31,200 nucleotides of DNA. Origin: a virus. Shown here one piece after another: positions 1-6,319 of the stretch (position 1 is the stretch's first letter; each line of letters starts with the position of its first letter). A program made the position numbers and the translations under genes. The notes under the pieces are model-generated. The model saw nothing but the letters and a program-made list of their open reading frames with translations, made no database searches and was not told the origin of the DNA. The stretch covers positions 1 through 31,200 of the IMG/VR virus record IMGVR_UViG_3300001679_000064; one strand, given 5' to 3'.

Positions 1-167
1 TTGTCTGCGTACGCAAAATCAAAATCAGTTGTTCGGAGTCCTTCAGCCCAGGCAGCCGACTTTCCTAAGTCTTCTAGGTCTGCCTTGGTATTCCGAAGCC
101 TTACTTCGTATTGCCAGCAGTGATTCTCTTGAAGGTCTTTGAATCGTTCAAAGGGGTCTGCTCTCAC
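1..167 (-). CDS. Partial hypothetical protein, 3' end cut by the window edge
   Basis: An open minus-strand frame begins with GTG at 167, 19 bases after the stop of the preceding gene, and runs off the left edge. The visible product starts M(V)RADPFERFKDL and continues with a charged, helix-prone stretch containing HCWQYEVRLR. A GAGGG sequence lies three bases before the GTG, a short but possible Shine-Dalgarno spacing. The frame is open further upstream to a TAA just inside the previous gene, but I see no better start codon there. Fifty-five residues are too few to name a family. That it is a gene rests on strand, spacing and the open frame only. Confidence 0.5.
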   Translation of the reverse strand, partial: MRADPFERFKDLQENHCWQYEVRLRNTKADLEDLGKSAAWAEGLRTTDFDFAYAD

Positions 168-186
168 AAGCCCTCGCTTTCTGGTT

Positions 187-603
187 CTATGAAAGAATAC
201 CCGTTAGGATTTCATCAATGATGGGGTCCAAAGAACCACCAAGCCTTGAATGGGCTTCCGCAATGTACGGGTCAACGTCGTTTGGGATGCTCCTGTGCTT
301 TTCAATCTCCGACATTAAAGCTGGGGAGTGGTGGTACAGGTCCTCTTCCACATCTGCGCAGCCGCAAGAGTTAGCAGCACCAGTGACATAGTTCTCTACG
401 CTTGAGGCTCCCTGCCCATCGAGGAACATGTCATGAGAAAAGACGTCATGCTCACGGTCGGTGAAGGTGTCCCACTGAGAATACTCCATCCCATTCATTC
501 TTAGGCGGCGCCCAAGTTCCTTTACTTTGTTTGTAAATTCATGGTTAATGGCAGAGTTGCCGATCATGATATTGATCTGCGCTGGTGTGATCTTACTGTG
601 CAT
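187..603 (-). CDS. Hypothetical protein, 138 aa
   Basis: Not recognised. The 138-residue product is acidic, with a Cys pair (SCGCADVEED, about residues 79-88), an N-terminal helix-like part (KITPAQINIMIG) and a C-terminus rich in Ile and Leu. There is no signal peptide or membrane segment. The ATG at 603 is preceded by AAAGGA with about eight bases of spacing, which supports this start. It follows the 109-aa gene by 12 bases and so belongs to the same run as the acidic prohead-core-like gene and the kinase upstream. A structural or assembly accessory role would be a guess from position only. Confidence 0.75.
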   Translation of the reverse strand: MHSKITPAQINIMIGNSAINHEFTNKVKELGRRLRMNGMEYSQWDTFTDREHDVFSHDMFLDGQGASSVENYVTGAANSCGCADVEEDLYHHSPALMSEIEKHRSIPNDVDPYIAEAHSRLGGSLDPIIDEILTGILS

Positions 604-615
604 TTCTGTTTCCTT

Positions 616-945
616 TTATAAACTCTGTAGTTCTTGGCGGATAAGGTCGCGAATAGAGTCCAGAGTCTCGTCAACCTTCACGGGTGCCGGCTCTTGAGTC
701 TCTTCTTCAAGACCTCCCAGTCGTAGCCGAATGGCGCTAGCAACATCTTGCTTTGTAAAAGATTGATCAGCTGTGGCTGACTCCATCACTTGTGATGTGA
801 AGTCGTCCCAGTGGTTGTCAAGACCTTCGATCGCAGCCTTCAGAGATGGAGAGGTATCTTGCGATGCTTGTTGGTCCGCTAGAGATGAGTACTCTTCTTT
901 TATGATTTCTGCTAATCTTGTTTTTGAGATCTTATATTGTGACAT
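616..945 (-). CDS. Small acidic protein with a phage head-type N-terminal motif, 109 aa
   Basis: The product starts with a Lys-rich amphipathic segment, KISKTRLAEIIKEEY (residues 5-19), a pattern I recognise as common at the N-terminus of marine T4-like phage proteins. The middle is acidic and polar. The C-terminus is again a predicted helix (LDSIRDLIRQELQSL). LAE at 11-13 and IKE at 15-17 fit the L/I-x-E rule of T4 gp21-type prohead protease sites, but the following residues (I and E) are not the preferred small ones. A strong GGAGGAG Shine-Dalgarno precedes the ATG at 945. A role as head-packaged or prohead-core protein is inference; no catalytic motif is visible. Confidence 0.7.
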   Translation of the reverse strand: MSQYKISKTRLAEIIKEEYSSLADQQASQDTSPSLKAAIEGLDNHWDDFTSQVMESATADQSFTKQDVASAIRLRLGGLEEETQEPAPVKVDETLDSIRDLIRQELQSL

Positions 946-983
946 AGTTTGCTCTCCTCCGAGTATAGTCCATTCTTAAGTAG

Positions 984-1697
984 TTAAGTAATCATGTGTT
1001 TTCTTATTTCTTCTTCCGTTAGAAGCGTATAAGTGAAGCTATTGCCATAAAGGTTTGCAGCATCGCGGCACAGTTCAAGGAATTCCTCATATTCACTCAC
1101 CTTCTTGAATACTTGGCAGCCGGCGGACCAGCGACCTACAAGGTATGATTCATTATACGGGTTACTTCTGTGAATGTTAATGCCATAAAAGCCAGAATTT
1201 GGAGATTCTAGCTCAGCGTAGTCAATTTTGCCGTCCTTGCTGTTGTCCCTCCAGACTGGTACCGGCTTTCTCTGTACGAGGGCTTCGTATTTTCCCTGAT
1301 GCTTTCCGAGCTGCCAAGAAGACCTGTACTGTCCGTTTGGCAAAATGGCTGTGCCGTCGGCGTTCTGGGGGTTCTTTAGCCAGTACTCGCCGGGGTCTGT
1401 AGTGATTTCATACAATCGTAGGGTCCATCTTCCCTTTGAACTCCGGTAGATGACTGCCATATAATCATCAAACTTATTCGTGCCGGTGTTCTCGCGGCGG
1501 ATGCCTACCAAGTTCAAATTTAGTCGCTTATCACTGTCAAAAAAGACATAATTCTTAGCCTCAATCGTGGCTCTTATGTTAGATATTGTAAGTAAGTCTT
1601 CTAGCCCTGCTGTCGGGAGGTCAGGTGATACCCTCGGTATCAAAGATGGAGCCTGTTTGCGGAATAGGTTTAAAAGGAATTTTATCAGAGTCTGCAT
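984..1697 (-). CDS. L,D-transpeptidase-like (YkuD-type) cell-wall protein with an EF-hand-like loop, candidate lysis enzyme
   Basis: The 237-aa product carries NIHRSN with His176, then WSAGCQVF with Ser191 and Cys194. This gives H-x14-S-x-G-C, matching the catalytic signature of the YkuD L,D-transpeptidase fold (H, about 14-17 residues, S/T-x-G-C), which acts on peptidoglycan peptides. An acidic loop at 151-162 (DNSKDGKIDYAE) fits the 12-residue EF-hand calcium consensus (D1, S3, D5, G6, I8, D9, E12). The N-terminus (QTLIKFLLNLF) is a short amphipathic helix, not a clear signal peptide. The ATG at 1697 has GGAG nine bases upstream and overlaps the preceding gene by 77 nt. Phage proteins of this kind are usually called putative endolysins; hydrolase rather than transpeptidase activity is inference. 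Confidence 0.6.
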   Translation of the reverse strand: MQTLIKFLLNLFRKQAPSLIPRVSPDLPTAGLEDLLTISNIRATIEAKNYVFFDSDKRLNLNLVGIRRENTGTNKFDDYMAVIYRSSKGRWTLRLYEITTDPGEYWLKNPQNADGTAILPNGQYRSSWQLGKHQGKYEALVQRKPVPVWRDNSKDGKIDYAELESPNSGFYGINIHRSNPYNESYLVGRWSAGCQVFKKVSEYEEFLELCRDAANLYGNSFTYTLLTEEEIRKHMIT

Positions 1698-1974
1698 GCT
1701 TTTTTTCTCCCAAGACTGAAGAGATCACTTTATACAATATTTGTTCACTATTTTCTGTAAAAGCTAAATCTATTATCTCCATCCTATAATATAGTAACAC
1801 TGTTAAATATAGAGGAAGATTGAAATTTTCATCTTCTTGGGTGTGATCCCTTATCCAGCTCATCACTCTGGCAGCAAAAAAAGCTTTGCCTGCCTCAATG
1901 AGGTTTGAATCTTCTGGAATGTTTACAAATTTATCCTGCTTGAGGATGGAAGCTACGCTAAACCCTGGCGGCAT
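1621..1974 (-). CDS. Hypothetical protein, 117 aa
   Basis: Not recognised. The product has an N-terminal Lys/Asp-containing region and a hydrophobic central helix (FNLPLYLTVLLYYRMEIIDLAF, about residues 51-72) that is too mixed in charge at its end to be a confident membrane span. The C-terminus is polar. The ATG at 1974 follows the stop of the kinase gene by four bases and has GGTGAG just upstream. Its 3' end overlaps the start of the L,D-transpeptidase-like gene by 77 nt in another frame. Such a long overlap is unusual here, but both starts have ribosome-binding sites, so I keep both. If the downstream protein is a lysis enzyme this could be a partner, but nothing in the sequence shows that. 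Confidence 0.65.
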   Translation of the reverse strand: MPPGFSVASILKQDKFVNIPEDSNLIEAGKAFFAARVMSWIRDHTQEDENFNLPLYLTVLLYYRMEIIDLAFTENSEQILYKVISSVLGEKKHADSDKIPFKPIPQTGSIFDTEGIT

Positions 1975-1978
1975 GGGC

Positions 1979-2824
1979 TCACCTTTCTTGCTTACGGCGA
2001 AGCTCTTGACTTATCCACTCTTGTCCGATTATATTCTCAACCGGTGAGGAGACGAAAGTGTTCAGTACTTTTACTATCTCTTTTGGCGGAGGACCGTAGA
2101 CATCGTTCTGTACTATTGAGAGTTGTTCTCCAAACAGTTCCGAAAGAGTCAACTTGTTGTCCTGAACCTGCTGCCAAATCTCTGAGACTTTTCTATCGCC
2201 CAGACTTCTGTCCCTCTTGGCGTCGCGAGCTATAGCAACTTCGCGAGTAGTATCTACAAAGAGAAGATGGGTGTCATACCCCAAGCTCTCTAGGGCTGCC
2301 TTATCGCGAGCGACTTTATAATAGTTCTTTCCCGTTCCGTCAATGAGCATTCCCAAGCGGCCGGTCTCGTAAAATCCACGAATCTTTGATAACTTTCTCT
2401 TGGCTATGCTGCGGATTGACTCAGGATCAGTTGGGTCCTGAATGTAATCCCACATTGCTGGGTCTTCTTCTGCAATTTGACCGAGCATCTTTGGACTGAT
2501 GCCGGCGGCGGCGAGCCCCTGCTCAAAAAGGTTATCTGAGTTTACATACTTTAAGCCGGTGTCGGCGACGAGAGAGGCTTTTTTGAATAGCCTGTCGCCT
2601 TCATCGTCGCGAACACCGAAAATGGTGTCGGCGATATGAGATTTGCCGCTGCCCGGACCGCCGGCAGTAAACACCGCCTTTAGGATACCGGGATCGTAGA
2701 CGCCCTCGTGAAGGGTCTCTGGGCGTTCCAGAAGAATCTCTAGGAAGTCTAGCTGTGACTCCTTAAGAGAAAAGACGACCTCCTTGATTATTTTAAGGAG
2801 ATCGTCTTTTTGAAGATTATTCAT
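1979..2824 (-). CDS. Zeta-toxin/polynucleotide-kinase-like P-loop kinase with a cleavable-looking N-terminal segment
   Basis: The 281-aa product has a Walker A motif GGPGSGKS at 55-62, a DNLFE segment near 96-101, IDGTGKN at 161-167, and an R-x2-K-R lid-like stretch (ARDAKRDRSLGDR, 199-211). This arrangement is that of the zeta toxin/T4 polynucleotide-kinase P-loop group, which phosphorylates small molecules or nucleic-acid ends; the substrate cannot be read. The first 40 residues (KDDLLKIIKEVVFSL, then ERPETLHEG) are a Lys/Glu-rich helix ending in L38-H39-E40 before G41. This is a good match to the L/I-x-E|G rule of T4 gp21-type prohead proteases. It sits between the acidic prohead-core-like gene and small late-type genes. 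Head packaging is inference. Confidence 0.7.
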   Translation of the reverse strand: MNNLQKDDLLKIIKEVVFSLKESQLDFLEILLERPETLHEGVYDPGILKAVFTAGGPGSGKSHIADTIFGVRDDEGDRLFKKASLVADTGLKYVNSDNLFEQGLAAAGISPKMLGQIAEEDPAMWDYIQDPTDPESIRSIAKRKLSKIRGFYETGRLGMLIDGTGKNYYKVARDKAALESLGYDTHLLFVDTTREVAIARDAKRDRSLGDRKVSEIWQQVQDNKLTLSELFGEQLSIVQNDVYGPPPKEIVKVLNTFVSSPVENIIGQEWISQELRRKQER

Positions 2825-2846
2825 CTTAGCTCTCTGAGCTTCTAGC

Positions 2847-3464
2847 TTACTTAGTAGCTAGAAGTCGCTCAATGACGCGCTTGAGGACGGCTTCTGTAAG
2901 ATCGCTTGAGTTATCTTCGTCAGCTTTGTCTTCCTCGGTGTCGTCGGTATCCGCAGTTTCAGTCGCGGATGCCTCGGTCACTTGGTCAGCGTCTTCTTCT
3001 TCCGTATTCTTATCGTTACGGTTGAACGCCATCTCTTCGTCGCCAAGCTCTGGTTCTAGCTCGTCGGCTGGCATCTCGTCGCCCATTTCTGGAGCGGGAG
3101 CTTCTAGCTCGTCGGCTGGCATTTCGTCGTCGGAGTCGGCTTCAACTGCGACTTCAACGCCGGTTACTTGAGACAGGGCGGTAGCGAAAGCTTTGGTAAG
3201 CGCCTCTACTTGGTCCTGGTCTAAAGCGACTTCGGGGCCGGCAGCAACTGGTGCTTCGGCGTCCATTTCGGCTGGCATTTCTAACTCGGCGTCTTCTAGA
3301 CCTTCTGACTCATCAGCAGGTAGCTCCACCTCTAGCTCTTCTTCGTCTTCTGAGACAACTACTGTGCTGTCTATGAAAGATTCTGTCAACTTATTGAGGT
3401 TTGCTAGTTTGCCCCAGCGGCGAACTACACCTTCATTGATGAGGTCAATATTCTTCTTGGTCAT
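2847..3464 (-). CDS. Acidic prohead core/scaffold-like protein
   Basis: The 205-aa product is extremely acidic (runs such as EDEEELEVEL and DTDDTEEDKADED) between a basic N-terminus (LINEGVVRRWGKLANLNKL) and a basic C-terminal helix (AVLKRVIERLLATK). T4 prohead core proteins such as gp67 are similarly acidic, and the N-terminal pattern is one I associate with marine phage structural proteins. Several sites fit T4 gp21 protease specificity: I9-N10-E11|G, L26-T27-E28|S and L189-T190-E191|A. A short tandem-like repeat, DEMPADELE, occurs twice around residues 113-140. AGGAG precedes the ATG at 3464. Low-complexity acidity alone is weak evidence, so the core-protein role is a moderate-confidence inference. 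Confidence 0.6.
   Translation of the reverse strand: MTKKNIDLINEGVVRRWGKLANLNKLTESFIDSTVVVSEDEEELEVELPADESEGLEDAELEMPAEMDAEAPVAAGPEVALDQDQVEALTKAFATALSQVTGVEVAVEADSDDEMPADELEAPAPEMGDEMPADELEPELGDEEMAFNRNDKNTEEEDADQVTEASATETADTDDTEEDKADEDNSSDLTEAVLKRVIERLLATK
3054..3122 (-). repeat. Two identical 21-bp direct repeats inside the acidic protein gene
   Basis: The 21-bp stretch at 3054-3074 recurs exactly at 3102-3122, 48 bp apart, and encodes the repeated ADELE-type peptide of the acidic core-like protein. The spacing is a multiple of three, so the reading frame is preserved. This points to a recent internal duplication or slippage. Confidence 0.75.
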
Positions 3465-3491
3465 TACTAATATCTCCTAATAATATATAGT

Positions 3492-3512
3492 TTGCCGCGG
3501 CAATCATTTATA
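3492..3512 (-). promoter_or_regulatory. Possible T4-late-like promoter next to a 12-bp palindrome
   Basis: On the minus strand TATAAATG (3505-3512) matches seven of eight bases of the T4 late promoter TATAAATA, about 40 bp before the start of the acidic core-like gene. A perfect 12-bp palindrome, TTGCCGCGGCAA, lies directly downstream at 3492-3503, where transcription would begin. A TATAAT sequence further upstream (3524-3529) has no convincing -35 hexamer. The late-promoter idea fits a structural gene but rests on one short A/T-rich match. Confidence 0.3.
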
Positions 3513-3545
3513 AATAGGTCAGGATTATATAAAACACCCTGTTTC

Positions 3546-3872
3546 CTATTCGAATTCTTCTAATACGCCCAAAGCTTGTAGCTTCTTAAAGGCGCCGTGC
3601 TCAATTTGGCTAATTCTCGGAAAACTAACACTCATTCGTTCTGCGACTTCGCGAAGGCTAAGCCCGTTGTCATGCTTCCTTGAGCATACCACTGCGCAAT
3701 TCAGGTCCTCTTCAAAGTCAATCCAGTTCCTGCAGTCGGTCTTATCACAGCCGACACACCACTTTTCATGCACCTCAAAGCAGGTCGGGTCAACGCTGTA
3801 CTGGGTTTCTGTTTCCGTCGGTTGGCGATCGCTCTTTTCCTGCAGCGTCTTGGGGTCTTCACGATAAAACAT
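3546..3872 (-). CDS. Sigma-70 region-4-like DNA-binding protein with an N-terminal Cys cluster
   Basis: Residues about 72-98 (LSLREVAERMSVS then FPRISQIEHGAFKKL) closely follow sigma-70 region 4.2, the helix-turn-helix that reads the -35 element (typical form: L-x-EVA-x-x-x-x-VS-x-x-RI-x-QIE-x-x-A-x-x-KL). Ahead of it are cysteines at 31, 39, 42, 47, 59 and 63, including CVGC, which could bind zinc or an Fe-S cluster. There is no region 2, so it is not a full sigma factor. I start it at the second Met (3872), one base after the IMPDH-like stop and eight bases after GGAG; an upstream in-frame ATG at 3890 has no such site. A transcriptional regulator or sigma-like adaptor for later phage promoters is the likely role. 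Confidence 0.65.
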   Translation of the reverse strand: MFYREDPKTLQEKSDRQPTETETQYSVDPTCFEVHEKWCVGCDKTDCRNWIDFEEDLNCAVVCSRKHDNGLSLREVAERMSVSFPRISQIEHGAFKKLQALGVLEEFE

Positions 3873-3873
3873 A

Positions 3874-4920
3874 TTATTTTCTCCGCGCATTATGCGTAGT
3901 GAGGATGTGGGTATTACTTTCTTGGGTTCCGGCTGAGGTTTGGCGGGACCAAATAGCTTTGCTTCTCAGTTCTGAGAGGTTGCGGGCTCCGGTGTAAGAG
4001 AATCCGCTCTTGGTTCCGCCGGTTAGATCTGCCAGGATGTTTCCAACATCTCCCTTATAAGGAATGTAACTTGCGACGCCTTCGGGGGTTGACGATTTAT
4101 TCCGCCAATCCAACTGTGCGTCCTTTGACGCCATTCCTCTGTATTCTTTTACTTGCTCGCCAGATCGGAGAGTCATTGTTGCGCCGGGTGATTCAGTCGT
4201 GCCGGCAAGAAGTGAGCCGCACATAACAAAGTCAGCGCCGGCAGCCAAAGCTTTCACAATGTCGCCAGAGGTTTTGATTCCGCCGTCAGCAATAATCTTT
4301 ACGTCGCGATCAGTCTGAGCGCAATCAAAGATTGTCTGCAAGCCGGGCAAGCCGTGACCTGTGACAATCCTCGTGCTGCAGATTGATCCGCCGCCAATGT
4401 TACAGCGTACTGAGTCAGCACCCCAATCGGAGAGGTCGTTGATTCCCTCAAGCGTGCAAACATTGCCAGCCATGATGTGGATGTCGTTGCCAAGTTCTTG
4501 GCGTAAAGCTGCCAAGGCGAGCTTCATCATAGTGTGGTGACCGTGGGCAACGTCAACGCACAGAATGTTTACTCCGGCGTTGACGAGTGAGGTGGCTCGC
4601 TCTAGGTAGTCGCCAGTCACTCCGATTGCACAGCCGAAAACAGCTTGACCACCCGATGCCTCAATGATGTCGGTCGCCATGGCTGTCTGCTCTTCCACCG
4701 TGTTGTACCGATGCAAGAGCGCCATCCCTCCGGCGTTGTTCATCGCCATGGCCATGTCCACTCCGGATACAGTATCCATTGGAGAGGAGATGACCGGTAG
4801 CTTAAGCGATACGCTGTCTGATAAGTTACTTGTCAAGCTTACTTCTGAGCGGCTCTTGATATCACTGTACTGTGGTACCAAGAGTAGGTCGTCGTAAGTG
4901 ACTGCTTCTTTAAATTTCAT
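3874..4920 (-). CDS. IMP dehydrogenase/GMP reductase family protein without CBS domains
   Basis: The 348-aa product has the family's (beta/alpha)8 landmarks: [10 protein letters not shown] at 8-17, SSPMDTVS at 45-52, the GGGSICSTR loop with catalytic Cys181 at 176-184, [10 protein letters not shown] at 211-220, and the YRGMAS flap at 260-265 followed by IPYKGDV. The CBS pair found in most IMP dehydrogenases is missing, as in GMP reductases. YRGMAS followed by PEGV looks IMPDH-like, while PYKGDV plus [14 protein letters not shown] also fits GMP reductase. The enzyme therefore either oxidises IMP to XMP or reduces GMP to IMP; I cannot decide. I start it at the ATG at 4920, six bases after GGAG, not at an upstream TTG at 4935. 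It overlaps the preceding gene by 11 nt. Confidence 0.88.
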   Translation of the reverse strand: MKFKEAVTYDDLLLVPQYSDIKSRSEVSLTSNLSDSVSLKLPVISSPMDTVSGVDMAMAMNNAGGMALLHRYNTVEEQTAMATDIIEASGGQAVFGCAIGVTGDYLERATSLVNAGVNILCVDVAHGHHTMMKLALAALRQELGNDIHIMAGNVCTLEGINDLSDWGADSVRCNIGGGSICSTRIVTGHGLPGLQTIFDCAQTDRDVKIIADGGIKTSGDIVKALAAGADFVMCGSLLAGTTESPGATMTLRSGEQVKEYRGMASKDAQLDWRNKSSTPEGVASYIPYKGDVGNILADLTGGTKSGFSYTGARNLSELRSKAIWSRQTSAGTQESNTHILTTHNARRK

Positions 4921-5191
4921 TTTGTTCTCCAGCAATTTTCTTAGCTTTCTCTTGACAATCTGGGCAGAAAATCCTGACCAGTTCTTCTGAGTTTCTCACT
5001 GCCACTTGCCAACTCATGTGAGCTTCTTGTGTTAGTGGGAACTCTGCACTACAAGCAGAACATGCTTTTGGCATTTTGTCAAACATGTTCATCCTTTTGT
5101 TCATGCGCTGTTGGCTCTGCTGTGTGAGAGCCTTCTCTTTTTTCTTCTTCTTGTTGCGCTTGACTTGCTTTTTGTGCTTACTGTCGTTCAT
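4910..5191 (-). CDS. Small zinc-ribbon-like protein, 93 aa
   Basis: A very basic Lys-rich N-terminus (first 30 residues, including KRNKKKKKEK) is followed by two CxxC pairs, CSAC near residue 44 and CPDC near residue 77. They are separated by a Trp-containing beta-like region (SWQVAVRN). This is a typical four-Cys zinc ribbon. I recall similar small proteins with a Met-Phe-Asp-lead-in and two CxxC pairs in marine phage genomes, always without function. The basic tail could bind nucleic acid or RNA polymerase; that is inference. The stop overlaps the start of the IMPDH/GMPR gene, so the two are probably translationally coupled. Confidence 0.7.
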   Translation of the reverse strand: MNDSKHKKQVKRNKKKKKEKALTQQSQQRMNKRMNMFDKMPKACSACSAEFPLTQEAHMSWQVAVRNSEELVRIFCPDCQEKAKKIAGEQNEI

Positions 5192-5203
5192 AGCTTTTCT
5201 CTG

Positions 5204-5638
5204 CTAAAATCCAAAACCTGAGTCAGGCTCAATTTCCAGATCATTGTGCTGCTCATCGTAGGTCAGGTGAGTAGACTGAACCGTAATGCGTTCAACCTCT
5301 ACAGCATACGTCTGATCGCAGGAGCCCATCTCGGGTTCCCAAATGGTCTCAGCATGAGTCTGGAAAAACATGAGAAGTTCCGATACGCTGTTTGCCGTGA
5401 TCACTTGTCCAATCTCGGACTCGTAAGTAAGCTCCGTGCCAAACAAGTTAGTAAACTTCTCAGACAAGTCTTCGAAGCACTCACAGTTTTCGCTGAACTT
5501 CGTGAGGTATTGGTCGGCTTGGCAGCGAAGGGCTGCCTCTTCATTGTCAAAGATGCCGACGGTTTCGGTGTAGGTGCTCTGGTCATCATACTCATCGTTG
5601 TTAGTGTGAGTTGATACGATATAAACATTATTATTCAT
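5204..5638 (-). CDS. Hypothetical acidic protein, 144 aa
   Basis: Not recognised. The product is acidic and soluble, with a beta-like start (NVYIVSTHT), a helix with DNEEAALRCQADQYL around residues 31-45 and a C-terminus that ends in EPDSGFGF. There is no membrane segment. I start it at the ATG at 5638, which has GGGA eight bases upstream; a TTG at 5656 in the same frame lacks support. The pattern of a short strand, then IFDNEEAA and a helix, recalls small phage proteins where an argument such as 'time or event' is followed by a helix, but this is not enough for a family call. Confidence 0.65.
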   Translation of the reverse strand: MNNNVYIVSTHTNNDEYDDQSTYTETVGIFDNEEAALRCQADQYLTKFSENCECFEDLSEKFTNLFGTELTYESEIGQVITANSVSELLMFFQTHAETIWEPEMGSCDQTYAVEVERITVQSTHLTYDEQHNDLEIEPDSGFGF

Positions 5639-5662
5639 TCTATTTTCCCTTTCCAAGGATCT

Positions 5663-5833
5663 CTAGTCGTTCAGGATATCTGCTTCTCGTTCAGCGGTGG
5701 TTTCTCGCTGACCCCATTGAATAGTCCACCATCGTTCTCCGCGGCGGGTAAATGGACCCAAGAGACGACCGTGTTCTTCGGTGTCGGGTCGTTGTACAAT
5801 AGTTCCGGGCGTCAAGGGCTCTACTTCACTCAT
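5663..5833 (-). CDS. Small beta-barrel-like protein, 56 aa
   Basis: This frame was found by hand and is shorter than 60 residues. It starts MSEVEPLTPGTIVQRP at an ATG (5833) with AGGAG seven bases upstream and ends ADILND at a TAG. The sequence has the PGTIV...G.L.GP...RGERWWTIQW pattern of a small SH3/KOW-like barrel, the same general style as several neighbours (GDLV proteins). It lies between the 144-aa gene and a 53-aa gene in the same orientation, and fills what would otherwise be a gap. Function unknown. Confidence 0.65.
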   Translation of the reverse strand: MSEVEPLTPGTIVQRPDTEEHGRLLGPFTRRGERWWTIQWGQRETTAEREADILND

Positions 5834-5848
5834 TTTATTCTCCTTGTT

Positions 5849-6010
5849 TTATGAGTCTTCTAAAGAAAGTCGTAGCTTCTCTAGGGCAGTTCGTGCTTCT
5901 GAGGTTGTGGATGTCTGCGAGATTGTCTGGTCCGTGTGTTTTGATTCATAATACATCTTTTTTGCATACCATCCAATAATTTCCATATATTCCTGTTTTG
6001 TTAGTTTCAA
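5849..6010 (-). CDS. Small hypothetical protein, 53 aa, coupled TTG start
   Basis: Found by hand. A frame begins with TTG at 6010, overlapping the stop of the preceding gene as TTGA, and reads MKLTKQEYMEIIGWYAKKMY before a Ser/Thr-rich linker and a helix (ALEKLRLSLEDS). AAGGA lies nine bases upstream. The overlap with the previous stop and the gap-filling position argue for a real, translationally coupled gene. The helical sequence gives no family. The ATG nine codons in would give a shorter version. Confidence 0.55.
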   Translation of the reverse strand: MKLTKQEYMEIIGWYAKKMYYESKHTDQTISQTSTTSEARTALEKLRLSLEDS

Positions 6011-6228
6011 CGCTCTTTGTCCTTTTTGTTTTTGACCAGACGTAATTTCTTCTGATCAATATAATCTGATTCTGTTTTTGGAGGCGGGATGCCGCACCAC
6101 TGCAGCTTGATGACGATGGGGTCGCCTCGTCGGCGTGCAGGGATAGTCTGCTGGACTAGTCCTAAAAACTCCGGGTCGGGGATATATTCCACCAGGTCGC
6201 CAGGTTTTAGTTTGGGCATAATTGCCAT
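6007..6228 (-). CDS. Small SH3/KOW-like 'GDLV' protein, 73 aa
   Basis: The product starts MAIMPKLKPGDLVEYIPD and has the pattern of a small five-strand barrel: KPGDLV, LGLVQQT, then IVIKLQW and a C-terminal KKLRLVKNKK. It is one of several such proteins in the window. I start it at the ATG at 6228 because the promoter at 6268-6295 would start transcription near 6260, which makes the in-frame ATG at 6255 nearly leaderless. The ribosome-binding site (AGAAG) is only moderate. Function is unknown; many lytic phages carry early genes of this kind. Confidence 0.65.
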   Translation of the reverse strand: MAIMPKLKPGDLVEYIPDPEFLGLVQQTIPARRRGDPIVIKLQWCGIPPPKTESDYIDQKKLRLVKNKKDKER

Positions 6229-6267
6229 GTTGCTTCTTTCACACGAGGGTGTCATTCCCTCAACACT

Positions 6268-6295
6268 ATAATAGCAGACTTCTACGAATGGTCAA
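6268..6295 (-). promoter_or_regulatory. Sigma70-type promoter, TTGACC-N16-TATTAT
   Basis: In the gap after ftsH the minus strand has TTGACC (6290-6295), a 16-bp spacer and TATTAT (6268-6273). Transcription would begin near 6260 and give a leader of about 30 nt to the ATG at 6228. The same CTTGACC-N16-TATTATA arrangement occurs at 9038-9065, which argues that it is a real phage promoter class served by the host sigma factor. Confidence 0.65.
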
Positions 6296-6319
6296 GTATA
6301 TTTGTTACTTTTTTTGAGT

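Noticed and set aside
2872-3480. Two Ser-rich plus-strand frames
   Set aside because: They are the antisense of the acidic Glu/Asp repeats of the core-like gene; poly-Ser is the expected artefact.
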